Source of the DNA: RGDT01 sp964630925
Lineage (GTDB): Bacteria > Planctomycetota > Planctomycetia > Gemmatales > Gemmataceae
DNA: 64,000 bases
Assembly (NCBI GenBank): GCA_964630925.1
Contig: CAZVZK010000036.1
Location: forward strand, 10,515-74,514
Direction: 5' to 3'
Part shown: one piece after another, positions 43,053 to 51,492 of the stretch
How the letters are laid out: each line of letters starts with the position of its first letter
Numbering within the stretch: the first letter of the stretch is position 1
The notes under the pieces: model-generated
Told to the model about the DNA's origin: nothing
The model's database searches: none
The model's input: the letters and a program-made list of their open reading frames with translations, nothing else
Translations under genes and position numbers: made by a program

Positions 43053-43144
43053 GTAGAGCACGCTTCCGGCGTGCTCGCCTCACCCTGCGAGAGACATCAC
43101 GTCCCTCCTGGGGCTCCGCGGAGCACGCTGGAAGCGTGCCTTAC
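43053..43144. repeat. Paired hairpin element, GCACGCTTCC family
   Basis: Arm 1 (43053-43076) contains GCACGCTTCCGGCGTGC and arm 2 (43121-43144) contains GCACGCTGGAAGCGTGC. Each is a hairpin and the two are also near-complementary to each other (21 of 24). The 44-bp middle has a partial palindrome (GGGGCTCCGCGGAGC). It lies in the 289-bp divergent space between the sigma factor and the permease. Confidence 0.75.
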
Positions 43145-43245
43145 GATAGCGGGCGGCCTAGCCCCCAAATCCCGCGACGGTCAGGCTTTTTCCGCGGGGG
43201 CCCATAGGACGTATAGGACACCCGGGGCGATTGAGGGGCCATCCG

Positions 43246-45009
43246 ATGCCGTACCGCTGGGCACGCTGGGGCGACGTGAACGCCTTCTTCGGCCTGATGA
43301 TCGATAACGTCGCCGTCATGGGCATCCTGCTCGCGTCGGTGACGAGTACGCTGCCCATCGCGCAGCAGGCCGCCGAGGGGCGCATCGGCTTCACGGCGGA
43401 GTTCGTGCTCACACGCATGATCCCCGGCACGGCGCTGGGCGTCCTCGTCGGCGACCTCGTTTACACCTGGATGGCCTTCCGGCTGGCGAAGAAGACCGGC
43501 AAGGACGACATCACCGCCATGCCGCTGGGCCTGGACACGCCCAGCACGTTCGGGGTGGCGTTCTTCATCCTCATGCCGGCGCTGCAGCTCGGGTGGGGGC
43601 GGCTGGCCGACGCCGGGCTGACGCCGGAGGCGCGGCACCGCGAGGCGATGGAGTTCGCGTGGCACGTCGGCCTGGCGACGCTCGTCGTCTCGGGCGTGTT
43701 CAAGGTCCTGTGCGCGCCGTTCGGCAACGTCATCCGCCGCCTGGTGCCCCGCGCCGGCCTGCTCGGGTCGCTGGCGGCCATCGCCCTCGTCCTGATCGCG
43801 TTCCTGCCGATGCTGCTGCACCAGATCGCCGCCGTCCCGGTGGTGGGCATGGTGGCTCTGCTCATCATCCTCGTGACGCTGGTGGCGCACCGCGAGCTGC
43901 CGGGCGGCTTCCCCGGCATGCTGGCCTCTCTGCTGCTGGGCACGGCGGTCTTCTACGCCGGGCGGCTGGCGGGCTTCATGCCGCCGCTGGAGGCCAGCCC
44001 GCCGAGCTTCCGCCTTGACCTCGCCCCGATGGTGTCGTTCTACTCCCGTGACGCGGCGTGGTGGGGGGCGGTGGCGGCGGCGACGCTCAACCTCCTCCCG
44101 GTGGCGCTGCCGTTCGCGTTGGGCACCATCGTCGGCGGCATCGACTGCACCGAGAGCGCCGCGGCGGCGGGTGACGAGTACGACACCCGCGGCATCCTGT
44201 TCACGGAGGGGGCGGCGTCGCTGCTGGCGGGGCTGATGGGCGGCGTGATCCAGACGACGCCGTACATCGGCCACCCCGCGTACAAGAAGATGGGCGGGCG
44301 GGCGGCGTACACGCTGGCGACGGCGCTGTTCGTCGGGGCGGTCGGCCTGACGGGCGGGGTGTCGTTCCTGTTCGCCATCTTCCCCGAGGCGGCGCTGTTC
44401 CCGATCCTGGTTTTCGTGGGCCTGGAGATCACGGCGGCGTCGTTCCACCACACGCCGACGAACCACTACCCGGCGCTGGCCATCGCGGTGATCCCGGCGC
44501 TGGCGGCGCTGGCGCTGGTGGTGCTGGGTAACGTCCACGGGCCGACGCCGCCGTTCAACGAGCGGGGCTACACGGTGATGCAGACGCTGCGCTGCCTGGC
44601 GTCGGGGTTCATCGTGTCCGGCCTGCTGTGGGCGGCGGCGCTGGCGATGATCCTCGACGGGCGGCTGGTGGCGGCGGCGGTGTACCTCCTCGTGGCGGCG
44701 GGGTTCGCGTTCTTCGGCGTGATCCACTCGCCGCTGTCGCCGGAGAAGATCGGCCTGCCGTGGGACGTCCTGGCGGCGGTGCCGGAGAAGTACGCGGCGG
44801 CGGTGAAGTACCAGTCGCCGTACCACTGGACGGCGGCGTACGCGCTGATGGCGGCGGTGCTGTGGGGGCTGTCGCTGTTCCCGCCGCGCGAGGAGGGTCC
44901 GGAGCCCGCGTCACCGAGCAAGCCGAGCATGTCCGATCCCGACGCGACGCTGCCGATCCCGCCGTCGGAGAGGGAGGGGTTCACGATCCCGCTGGCCGGC
45001 GGCCGATGA
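43246..45009 (+). CDS. NCS2-type xanthine/uracil-family permease
   Basis: This 587-residue protein has about 12-14 membrane spans. The NCS2/AzgA-like signatures are present: GGIDCTESAAAAGDEYDTRG, LMGGVIQTTPYIGHPAYKKM and GLEITAASFHHTPTNHYPAL, with the acidic residues in DCTESA and the TTPYIG helix break conserved. Purine or related nucleobase uptake is expected. ATG at 43246 has GAGGGG 6 nt upstream; an alternative TTG at 43231 is possible. The last 45 residues form a hydrophilic tail. Confidence 0.87.
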   Translation: MPYRWARWGDVNAFFGLMIDNVAVMGILLASVTSTLPIAQQAAEGRIGFTAEFVLTRMIPGTALGVLVGDLVYTWMAFRLAKKTGKDDITAMPLGLDTPSTFGVAFFILMPALQLGWGRLADAGLTPEARHREAMEFAWHVGLATLVVSGVFKVLCAPFGNVIRRLVPRAGLLGSLAAIALVLIAFLPMLLHQIAAVPVVGMVALLIILVTLVAHRELPGGFPGMLASLLLGTAVFYAGRLAGFMPPLEASPPSFRLDLAPMVSFYSRDAAWWGAVAAATLNLLPVALPFALGTIVGGIDCTESAAAAGDEYDTRGILFTEGAASLLAGLMGGVIQTTPYIGHPAYKKMGGRAAYTLATALFVGAVGLTGGVSFLFAIFPEAALFPILVFVGLEITAASFHHTPTNHYPALAIAVIPALAALALVVLGNVHGPTPPFNERGYTVMQTLRCLASGFIVSGLLWAAALAMILDGRLVAAAVYLLVAAGFAFFGVIHSPLSPEKIGLPWDVLAAVPEKYAAAVKYQSPYHWTAAYALMAAVLWGLSLFPPREEGPEPASPSKPSMSDPDATLPIPPSEREGFTIPLAGGR

Positions 45010-45318
45010 GGCACTGACTTCCGGACACCCCCCGTCGAACCCGTCGCGTCCACGGCGTCGAGGCCGGCGATGCCCCATCTCGGGGGTGGCGTCTCCCGGG
45101 TGAAGGGGGGATAGCGGCGCTCGTGGGCTTGGAGGCGCGGGCGATCCTGAACGGCCGGCCGGCGCGGGGCGAAGCGCCGCAGGAGAACGCACCGCCTTCT
45201 TCGAGAGCCCTCCGCCTTCTCGATGGGAGGACGAGAATCGACGAAAGTCGGTTTCCGCCTGCATCCGCCGGCGGCCCACGTGCGAATCCCCCCCTGCCCA
45301 CCCAAGGAGTGACGCACG
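45010..45318. other. Intergenic region with no gene recognised
   Basis: This 309-bp space lies between the permease stop and the FAS1 start. It is expected to hold the promoter for the FAS1-sigma-anti-sigma unit, but I see no sigma70 hexamers. Minus-strand frames encode low-quality peptides only. A GAGAACGC string near 45182 faintly resembles an ECF -35 but has no matching -10. Confidence 0.35.
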
Positions 45319-46188
45319 ATGCTGCCGCACCTCTTCCTCGTCCTCGCCGCCTCCTGCCCCGACGCCCCCGAGAACATCGTCCGGACCGCCGCCGGCGCCG
45401 GCCAGTTCCGCACCCTGCTCACCGCGCTCGCCGCCACCGGCCTCGACGACGCGCTCAAGGGCGAGGGGCCGTTCACCGTCTTCGCCCCCTCCGACAAGGC
45501 GTTCGACAAGCTGCCGGCCGGGACCCTCGCCAGGCTGCTCCAGAAGGCCAACCGCCCCCTGCTCGCCCGCATCCTCAAGTTCCACGTCGTGCCCGGACGC
45601 CTCCTCGCCGCCGACCTCGCCAAGGTGAAGGGCGTCAAGACCCTGGCCGGCGAGGCCGAGGTCGCCCACGGCCGCCACGGGCTGACCGTGGCCGGCGTCC
45701 GGGTGGTGGCGGCAGACATCGCGGCCGGCAACGGGGTCATCCACGTCGTCGAGTCGGTGCTGATGCCGCCCATGCCGGCCAGGCCGTCCGCCCGCGCCGC
45801 CATCGAGAAGCTCGGGACGTTCAAGACCCTCCTCGCCGCCCTCGACGCCGCCGGCCTGGCCGACGTTCTGGAGACGGAGGCGACCGTGCTGGCCCCCACC
45901 GACGCCGCCTTCGCCAAGCTCCCGGCGGGCACCGTCTCGACGCTGCTCCGCCCGGAGAACAAGGAGAAATTGGCCGCCATCCTCCGCTACCATGTGATTG
46001 CGGGGGCGGTGCCGCTCCGCGACGCCGTCGCGGCCCGCGAGGTGGCCACGGCCGCCGGCCCCGTCGTGTCGTTCGGCGTGGCCGACAGCGGCCGGGCGAC
46101 GGTCAACGGCGCCGAGGTGATCGCCGGCAACGTGAAGGCGGGCAAATTGACCGTGCACGTCGTCGGCACGGTCTTGATGCCCAAGTGA
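45319..46188 (+). CDS. Secreted protein with two fasciclin (FAS1) domains
   Basis: This 289-residue protein has a short signal peptide (MLPHLFLVLAASCPDAPE) and two FAS1 domains: domain 1 with GPFTVFAPSDKAFDKLPAG and ILKFHVVPGRLL, domain 2 with ATVLAPTDAAFAKLPAGTVS and ILRYHVIAGAVPL. Both end in the canonical HVVxxVLMP form. FAS1 domains mediate adhesion or matrix contacts. It lies 12 bp upstream of a sigma factor/anti-sigma pair, recalling the mycobacterial arrangement of FAS1 proteins MPT70/MPT83 with SigK-RskA. Confidence 0.92.
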   Translation: MLPHLFLVLAASCPDAPENIVRTAAGAGQFRTLLTALAATGLDDALKGEGPFTVFAPSDKAFDKLPAGTLARLLQKANRPLLARILKFHVVPGRLLAADLAKVKGVKTLAGEAEVAHGRHGLTVAGVRVVAADIAAGNGVIHVVESVLMPPMPARPSARAAIEKLGTFKTLLAALDAAGLADVLETEATVLAPTDAAFAKLPAGTVSTLLRPENKEKLAAILRYHVIAGAVPLRDAVAAREVATAAGPVVSFGVADSGRATVNGAEVIAGNVKAGKLTVHVVGTVLMPK

Positions 46189-46200
46189 TGCGAGCTTACC

Positions 46201-46746
46201 TTGAACCCTCCCCTGCTGCACCGGATCGCGGCCGGCGACCCCTCCGCCGTGCGGGCGTGCCTGGACCGCTACGGCGGCCTCGTGTGGACGCTGGCCTCAC
46301 GCATGCTCCGCAACCGCGCCGATGCCGAGGACGCCGTCCAGGAGGTCTTCATCGACCTCTGGCGGACGGCCCACCGGTTCGACCCGGCGCTGTCCTCCGA
46401 GGCGTCGTTCATCGCGCTGCTGGCGCGGCGGCGGCTGATCGACCGCCTCCGCCGCCGCGAGCGTGGCGCGGAGGCGTTGCCCGAGGCGGTGCCGGCCAGG
46501 CCGGGGGCGTGCCGGGTGGAGGCGGGCGACGAGGCGGCGCGGGTCCGCGAGGCGATGGGCCGGCTGGCCGAGGGGCAACGGACGTGCCTGTCGCTCTCGT
46601 TGACTGAGGGGCTGTCGAACGAGGAGATCGCGGCCCGTCTGGGGATGCCGCTGGGGACCGTGAAGTCGCATTGCCGGCGCGGGCTGCTTCGGCTCCGCGC
46701 CCTTCTTTCGGGGGAGCCTGCGAGGGAGGAGGAGAGCCATGACTGA
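46201..46746 (+). CDS. ECF sigma factor, SigK-like
   Basis: This 181-residue protein starts at TTG (46201). Region 2 is SRMLRNRADAEDAVQEVFID plus LWRTAHRFDPALSSEASFIA. Region 4 is QRTCLSLSLTEGLSNEEIAA followed by LGMPLGTVKSHCRRGLLRLR. It overlaps the downstream anti-sigma gene by 8 nt. The sequence pattern (SSEASFIALLARRRLIDRLRR) is that of SigK/RpoE-like ECF factors. Its targets probably include the FAS1 gene just upstream. Confidence 0.88.
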   Translation: MNPPLLHRIAAGDPSAVRACLDRYGGLVWTLASRMLRNRADAEDAVQEVFIDLWRTAHRFDPALSSEASFIALLARRRLIDRLRRRERGAEALPEAVPARPGACRVEAGDEAARVREAMGRLAEGQRTCLSLSLTEGLSNEEIAARLGMPLGTVKSHCRRGLLRLRALLSGEPAREEESHD

Positions 46747-47428
46747 TCCCTCGCGCGGCCGCGTGATGGAGCTGCTCGCCGGCCGCGCTTTGGAAGGGCT
46801 GACGCCCCTCGAGGAGGCCGAGCTGGCCGCCCTGCTCCCCTCCTTCCCCGACCTCGACCCCGACGAGCTGGACCGCGTCGCGGCGTCCGTCGCGGCCGCC
46901 TGCCTGGACGCCCCCAGGCCGATGCCCGAGCTGCTCGCGACGCGCATCGCCAAGGCCGCGCCGGCCCACTTGCCGCGGCGGCGGCGGCGATGGCCCTGGG
47001 CCGCCGCCACGGGGTGGATCGCGGCGGCGGCGCTGTTGGGCGTGCTGATTTGGCGGCAGTGGCCGACGAGCGCCGAGACGGGGCTGTCGCGGCTGCTGTC
47101 GCGCGGCGGGGGCGTCCTCCGCGTGCTGGGCAAGGTCGGGGACGTGGTCTGGAGCAACGAGCGTCAGGAAGGCTACCTCATCCTCCGGCTGAAGCCCAAC
47201 GACCCCGCGGTGAGCCAGTACCAGCTCTGGATCTTCGACGAGACGCGGGACGGCCGGTTCCCCGTGGATGGCGGCGTGTTCGACATGCCCGACAAGGCCG
47301 AGGCCGTGGTGCCCATCCGGGCGAAGCTGCCCGTGGGCAAGCCGACCCTCTTCGCGGTCACGGTGGAGAAGCCGGGGGGCGTCGTGGTCTCGGACCGCCA
47401 GCGGATCGTCCTCGCGGCCAAGCCCTGA
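46739..47428 (+). CDS. RskA-type anti-sigma factor
   Basis: This 229-residue single-span membrane protein has an N-terminal cytoplasmic anti-sigma region of about 90 residues (MELLAGRALEGLTPLEEAEL), a span at about 97-113 (AAATGWIAAAALLGVLIW) and a C-terminal anti-sigma-K-type domain (YLILRLKPNDPAVSQYQLWI, FDETRDGRFPVDGGVF, AVTVEKPGGVVVSDRQRIVL). The HxxxCxxC zinc motif of other anti-sigma factors is absent, as expected for RskA. Release of the sigma factor by proteolysis of this protein is likely. Confidence 0.87.
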   Translation: MTDPSRGRVMELLAGRALEGLTPLEEAELAALLPSFPDLDPDELDRVAASVAAACLDAPRPMPELLATRIAKAAPAHLPRRRRRWPWAAATGWIAAAALLGVLIWRQWPTSAETGLSRLLSRGGGVLRVLGKVGDVVWSNERQEGYLILRLKPNDPAVSQYQLWIFDETRDGRFPVDGGVFDMPDKAEAVVPIRAKLPVGKPTLFAVTVEKPGGVVVSDRQRIVLAAKP

Positions 47429-47519
47429 TGGACGATCCCTCCGTGTCCGACGCGCTGCCTCCGTCGTCCGGGGCGGAAGGGATCGCCAGAGGCGTGACGC
47501 CGGCCGATCGGTGGCGAGA

Positions 47520-48395
47520 TCACCGCCCCGGCAGGCGGTGGCGCTTGAAGAACTCCCAGATCGTGTCGTTGGCCGACAACGCCTTCAACGTCGGCAGCAG
47601 GCCCAGCGGGAACGGGCGGCCCGGCCACAGGTGCTCGCCGCCGTCGATGCTCACCAGCACCACCTCGCCGCCCCCGTCCCCCTTCCACGTCTGCCGCACG
47701 ATGCGCGTCTTGCCGCCGTCCGCCGCCGGGACGCGATCCTCGACGGGATCCTTGGCGCAGCCGGTCGCCCCGGCCCACAGGCGGGCGCTCTCCGGCGCCG
47801 ATTTGAACGCGAAGACCTTCGCCGCGCTGACCCCCTTCTCGTACGGCACGATGCTGTCGCCGCGGCAGTGGATGTGCAGCAGCGGCACCGGGCGCGACGG
47901 CGACGCCTTGGGGATCGCCATCGTCCCCGCCACCGGCGCCACGGCGGCGATCCGCCCCGACAGCTCGTCGGCGAGGCGGTAGCACATCATGCCGCCGTTC
48001 GACATGCCGCAGGCGTAGACGCGCGTGGCGTCGATGGGCAGGCGCGCCGTGACATCATCGATGACCGCCGCGAGGAACTTCACGTCATCCGGCTTGCCCC
48101 GGCCCCAGCGCGGGCCGGCGTTCCACGTCCGCGGCACGCCGGTGCCGTCGGGGTAGGCCACCACGAACCCCTCGCGGTCCGCCAAATCGCTCAGGCCTGT
48201 GAACGAGGGCATCATGCCGGAGGTCATGCCCGCGCCGTGCAGCGCCAGGACCAGCGGCGCCGGCCGCGGGAGCTTCTTCGGGACGTGCAGCAGGAAGGTG
48301 CGCGCCCGGCCATCGACGGTCAACTTCAGCGGATGGTTGCCGGGCGCGAGGCCGGGCGCCGGCGGGGCGGCGAGGAGGAAGAAGGCGGCGAGCAT
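47520..48395 (-). CDS. Secreted PHB depolymerase-like esterase (LpqC family)
   Basis: This 291-residue protein has a hydrophobic N-terminal signal (MLAAFFLLAAPPAPGLA) and the esterase/PHB-depolymerase fold of the COG3509 type. The oxyanion region is LVLALHGAGMTSG, the nucleophile Ser is in VYACGMSNGGMMCYR, the acid probably Asp in HCRGDSIVPYE and the base His in DGGEHLWPG. Cleavage of ester bonds in polyhydroxyalkanoates or feruloyl-type substrates is possible. It starts one base after the stop of the ArsR gene and is co-transcribed with it. Confidence 0.87.
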   Translation of the reverse strand: MLAAFFLLAAPPAPGLAPGNHPLKLTVDGRARTFLLHVPKKLPRPAPLVLALHGAGMTSGMMPSFTGLSDLADREGFVVAYPDGTGVPRTWNAGPRWGRGKPDDVKFLAAVIDDVTARLPIDATRVYACGMSNGGMMCYRLADELSGRIAAVAPVAGTMAIPKASPSRPVPLLHIHCRGDSIVPYEKGVSAAKVFAFKSAPESARLWAGATGCAKDPVEDRVPAADGGKTRIVRQTWKGDGGGEVVLVSIDGGEHLWPGRPFPLGLLPTLKALSANDTIWEFFKRHRLPGR

Positions 48396-48396
48396 G

Positions 48397-48723
48397 TCAG
48401 TCCTCTCGTGGACGTGGACGTTCCAGGGTGCAGCAGCCGAGGTCGAGGCGTTCGCAGGCGTCGTCGGCCGGCAACGCCGTGCCCGGCGCCAGGGAGTAGT
48501 AGACGTGCCGGCCGTCCTTCTTGTTGCGCACCAGGCCGGCGTGACGCAGGACGTTCAGGTGGTGCGAGACGTTGACGTGCTTCTCCGGCGGCAGCCCGAG
48601 CAGGTCGGCGATCTCGGTGACGTTGCGCGTGCCGTCCTTGAGGATGCGGAGGATGCGCAGGCGGTCCGGCGAGGCGAGGGCGCCGAGTAATTCGGCACAG
48701 CGGATGTCGGGGTCTTCCGTCAC
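48397..48723 (-). CDS. ArsR-family transcriptional regulator
   Basis: This 108-residue winged-helix repressor contains LASPDRLRILRILKDGTRNV, the recognition helix region EKHVNVSHHLNVLRHAGLVR and the wing NKKDGRHVYYSL. The C-terminal tail holds cysteines (DDACERLDLGCCTLE) which could form a metal or thiol sensor; the classical CVC motif is replaced by the VNVSHH region. It is followed by the esterase gene after one base. Metal- or redox-responsive control of this small operon is plausible. Confidence 0.87.
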   Translation of the reverse strand: MTEDPDIRCAELLGALASPDRLRILRILKDGTRNVTEIADLLGLPPEKHVNVSHHLNVLRHAGLVRNKKDGRHVYYSLAPGTALPADDACERLDLGCCTLERPRPRED

Positions 48724-48759
48724 GGCGAGAATCTCCGGGCTACGTCCCTGTCGGGTGCT

Positions 48760-48768
48760 ATTCTACCA
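48760..48768 (-). promoter_or_regulatory. Extended -10 promoter of the arsR-esterase operon
   Basis: The minus strand reads TGG-TAGAAT, 37 bp before the ArsR ATG at 48723. It fits the TGn-hexamer signature found at several starts in this window. Confidence 0.45.
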
Positions 48769-48804
48769 GGGGGCCTCCGCCTGCGGAACTTTTTCCCCTC
48801 ATCG

Positions 48805-48813
48805 TGGTCTAAT
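48805..48813 (+). promoter_or_regulatory. Extended -10 upstream of the secreted protein at 48862
   Basis: The plus strand reads TGG-TCTAAT, 49 bp before the ATG at 48862, in the divergent space shared with the ArsR gene. The leader holds CAGGAG as ribosome site. Confidence 0.4.
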
Positions 48814-48861
48814 CAGCGTCAGCCACATCCGCGCCGCCCGCGCAGGCCCCAGGAGTACGCC

Positions 48862-49716
48862 ATGAGCCGTCGTCTGTTCGGTGCCGCCGTTCTGGCCGCG
48901 GCCATCGTGGGCATCCCCCTCGGCGATGCCTTCGCGCAGAAGGACAAGAAGAAGGGCGACAAGGCCGAGGTGGCCGCCCCCATCGACGCCGCCAAGCTGG
49001 GCGCGGGCGAGTTCGTCGGCGTCCTGAAATCGACCCCCGGTACCGACCGCACCTTCACCCTCGAGTGCGAGCAGACCAAGCTCGTCCCCAACAAGGCCGG
49101 CAAGGGCGGCGGCAACCCCAAGGGGGGCGGCAACAACCCGGCCAACCGGGTCATCCAGCTCCAGAACCAGCTCCAGCAGGCGCAGACCCAGTACGCCACG
49201 GCCCGCACCGCCCAGCAGAAGCAGCAGGCCGCCGGCCGCGTCCGCCAGTACACCGGCCAGCTCCAACAGGCGATGGCCCAGCTCCAGGCCGGCGGCGCCA
49301 AGGGGGGCGGCGCCCCGGCCGGCTTCCACTACGAGAAGAGCAAGGTCTCCGTCGAGTTCCAGGTCTCCGAGAAGGCCAAGATCCGCACGGCCATCCTGCC
49401 CGAGGCGTTCGACGACAAGGGCAACATCAAGAAGTACACCTCCAAGGAGCTGGCCGACCTGAAGGGCAAGGACAAGGCCCTCCCCGGGTACGAGAGCAGC
49501 ATCGAGAAGCTGGAGGTCGGCCAGACCGTCAAGGTCACCCAGTCCGTCGCCCCCAAGGACCCCCCCAAGGAGTCCGCCAAGGACGCCCCCGCCAAGGACA
49601 TGGACAAGGACGACGACGTGAAGGCCGACAAGTCCAAGCAGGTCAAACTCATCGTGATCCTCACCGAGGCGGCGCCGTCGGCCGCGGGCAAGGATCGACC
49701 CAAGAAGAAGAATTGA
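48862..49716 (+). CDS. Secreted low-complexity protein with coiled-coil region
   Basis: This 284-residue protein has a signal peptide (MSRRLFGAAVLAAAIVGIPL) cut after AFA. The mature part begins with a KDKKKGDK stretch, a Gln-rich heptad region (VIQLQNQLQQAQTQYATART) likely to form a coiled coil, a beta-rich domain (VEFQVSEKAKIRTAILPEAF) and a Lys/Asp-rich tail (KDMDKDDDVKADKSKQ). No family is recognised. It lies 4 bp before the DUF1501 gene and is probably co-transcribed. Confidence 0.65.
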   Translation: MSRRLFGAAVLAAAIVGIPLGDAFAQKDKKKGDKAEVAAPIDAAKLGAGEFVGVLKSTPGTDRTFTLECEQTKLVPNKAGKGGGNPKGGGNNPANRVIQLQNQLQQAQTQYATARTAQQKQQAAGRVRQYTGQLQQAMAQLQAGGAKGGGAPAGFHYEKSKVSVEFQVSEKAKIRTAILPEAFDDKGNIKKYTSKELADLKGKDKALPGYESSIEKLEVGQTVKVTQSVAPKDPPKESAKDAPAKDMDKDDDVKADKSKQVKLIVILTEAAPSAAGKDRPKKKN

Positions 49717-49720
49717 CGCC

Positions 49721-51103
49721 ATGCACCGCCGGGCGTTCCTCACCCTCGCCGCCCTGGCGTCGCTGGACGCCAGGGCCGCCGCCCCGCCCCGCCGAGCCTC
49801 CGGAGGCCTGGCGGGGCTGCCGCATTTCGCCCCCAGGGCGAAGCGCATCATCTGGCTTTACATGGCCGGCGGCCCGTCCCACATCGACCTGTTCGACCCC
49901 AAGCCGGAGCTGGAACGCCTCGACGGCAAGCCCATGCCGGAGTCCTTCACCAGGGGCCAGCCCATCGCCCAGCTCCAGGGCGCCAAACTCACCTGCCTCC
50001 GCCCGCAGTTCACCTTCGCGCGCCACGGTAAGTCCGGGCAGGTGATCTCCTCCATACTCCCGTGGACGGCCAAACTCGCCGACAAGTTGGCCGTCGTCCG
50101 CTCGATGCACACCGACCAGATCAACCACGACCCGGCCCACACGCTGATGAACACCGGCACCGGCGTGCCGGGCAAGCCGAGCATGGGCTCGTGGCTGAGC
50201 TACGGCCTGGGCCGCGAGACGGAAGACCTCCCGGCGTTCGTCGTGATGACCAGCGAGGGGGGCCGCAGCCCGCAGCCGATCTCGACGCGGCAGTGGTCAT
50301 CGGGCTTCCTGCCGGGCCACCACCAGGGCGTGCTGTTCCGCTCCAGGGGCGACGCCGTCCTCTACCTGCGCCGCCCGCCGGGCACGACGGCGGGGCAGCA
50401 GCGCGACATCGTCGATGCCGCCGCCGCCCTCGACCGCCTGCACGCCGCCGACTCCCTCGACCCCGAGACCGACGCCCGCCTGCGCCAGTACGAGACGGCG
50501 TTCCGCATGCAGACGAGCGTCCCCGACCTGATGGACCTGTCGAAGGAGCCGGCCCGCGTCCTCGAACGATACGGCACGAAGGGGGCCGACGGCAGCTTCG
50601 CCGCCAACTGCCTCCTCGCCCGGCGTCTGGCCGAGCGTGGCGTGCGGTTCATTCAGCTGTACCACCGCGGCTGGGACCACCACGGCGACCTCGTGCGGTA
50701 CATGAAGACGAGCTGCGGCCTGACGGACCGGCCCACCTACGCGCTGCTCACCGACCTTGAGGAGCGCGGGCTGCTGAAGGACACGCTGGTCGTGTGGGGC
50801 GGCGAGTTCGGCCGGACGCCGATGTTCCAGGGCAAGGGCAAGGAGGCGGGCCGCGACCACCACATCAAGGGCTTCACGATGTGGCTGGCCGGCGCCGGCA
50901 TCAAGCCGGGCACCTCCTACGGCACGACGGACGAGCTGGGCTACAACGCGGCGGAGAATCCGGTCCACGTCCGCGACCTGCACGCGACGATGCTGCATCT
51001 CCTCGGCATCGACCACGCGCGTTTCAGCGTCAAGCACCAGGGCCTCGACCAGCGGCTGACGGGCGTGGAGCGGGCCGAGGTGGTGCGTGGGGTGCTGGCG
51101 TGA
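49721..51103 (+). CDS. DUF1501 family protein (sulfatase-like fold), Tat-exported
   Basis: This 460-residue protein has a twin-arginine N-terminus (MHRRAFLTLAALASL). The DUF1501 pattern follows: RIIWLYMAGGPSHIDLFDPK, INHDPAHTLMNTG, GVRFIQLYHRGWDHHGDL, VVWGGEFGRTPMFQG and GRDHHIKGFTMWLAGAGIKP. The Asp/His residues match those that bind metal in alkaline-phosphatase/sulfatase-fold enzymes. In planctomycetes DUF1501 usually pairs with a DUF1549/DUF1553 cytochrome protein; that partner is not here. Substrates are unproven. Confidence 0.9.
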   Translation: MHRRAFLTLAALASLDARAAAPPRRASGGLAGLPHFAPRAKRIIWLYMAGGPSHIDLFDPKPELERLDGKPMPESFTRGQPIAQLQGAKLTCLRPQFTFARHGKSGQVISSILPWTAKLADKLAVVRSMHTDQINHDPAHTLMNTGTGVPGKPSMGSWLSYGLGRETEDLPAFVVMTSEGGRSPQPISTRQWSSGFLPGHHQGVLFRSRGDAVLYLRRPPGTTAGQQRDIVDAAAALDRLHAADSLDPETDARLRQYETAFRMQTSVPDLMDLSKEPARVLERYGTKGADGSFAANCLLARRLAERGVRFIQLYHRGWDHHGDLVRYMKTSCGLTDRPTYALLTDLEERGLLKDTLVVWGGEFGRTPMFQGKGKEAGRDHHIKGFTMWLAGAGIKPGTSYGTTDELGYNAAENPVHVRDLHATMLHLLGIDHARFSVKHQGLDQRLTGVERAEVVRGVLA

Positions 51104-51441
51104 CGGCCGATCTCGCCGACCGGCTGGCGGAGCCTCTCCTGGGCGCGGTGCTGCTCGCTCTTGTCGGCTGGTGGCTGCTCGACCGGTACAACCAGGGTGG
51201 CAGGCCGCTGGGGCGTTCCCTGAATCGGTGGGTCTGGGGATTCGCCCTCGGGTGCTACACGGCTGCCGCGCTGGGGGCGTCTCTCGCCTTCTCCAGGCCG
51301 ACCTATGCTCATGCCCACGGGCTCATGGCCCTGCTGGCGGCGCTCGCCGCGGGCCACGCGGCGCGGCTGGTGGTGTTGTGGGTCATCCCCGAGCCGACGC
51401 CAGCCGTCGCACCAGGGCCGACAGACGAAAAGAGGGCGTGA
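51100..51441 (+). CDS. Small three-span membrane protein
   Basis: This 113-residue protein starts at GTG, which overlaps the DUF1501 stop (GTGA, 51100-51103). Three hydrophobic segments are seen (LLGAVLLALVGWWLL, WVWGFALGCYTAAALGASLA, GLMALLAALAAGHAARLVVL), and a short Pro-rich tail ends in DEKRA. It looks translationally coupled to the DUF1501 gene. No family is recognised. Confidence 0.6.
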   Translation: MTADLADRLAEPLLGAVLLALVGWWLLDRYNQGGRPLGRSLNRWVWGFALGCYTAAALGASLAFSRPTYAHAHGLMALLAALAAGHAARLVVLWVIPEPTPAVAPGPTDEKRA

Positions 51442-51492
51442 CGCACCGGGAAGGTGACGCACGCCCCACTCACATCCGGGTCATCGACACGC

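Noticed and set aside
44568..45980. Minus-strand open frame across the permease end and FAS1 gene
   Set aside because: Both underlying plus-strand genes have strong domain evidence; the translation is Ser/Ala/Arg-rich.
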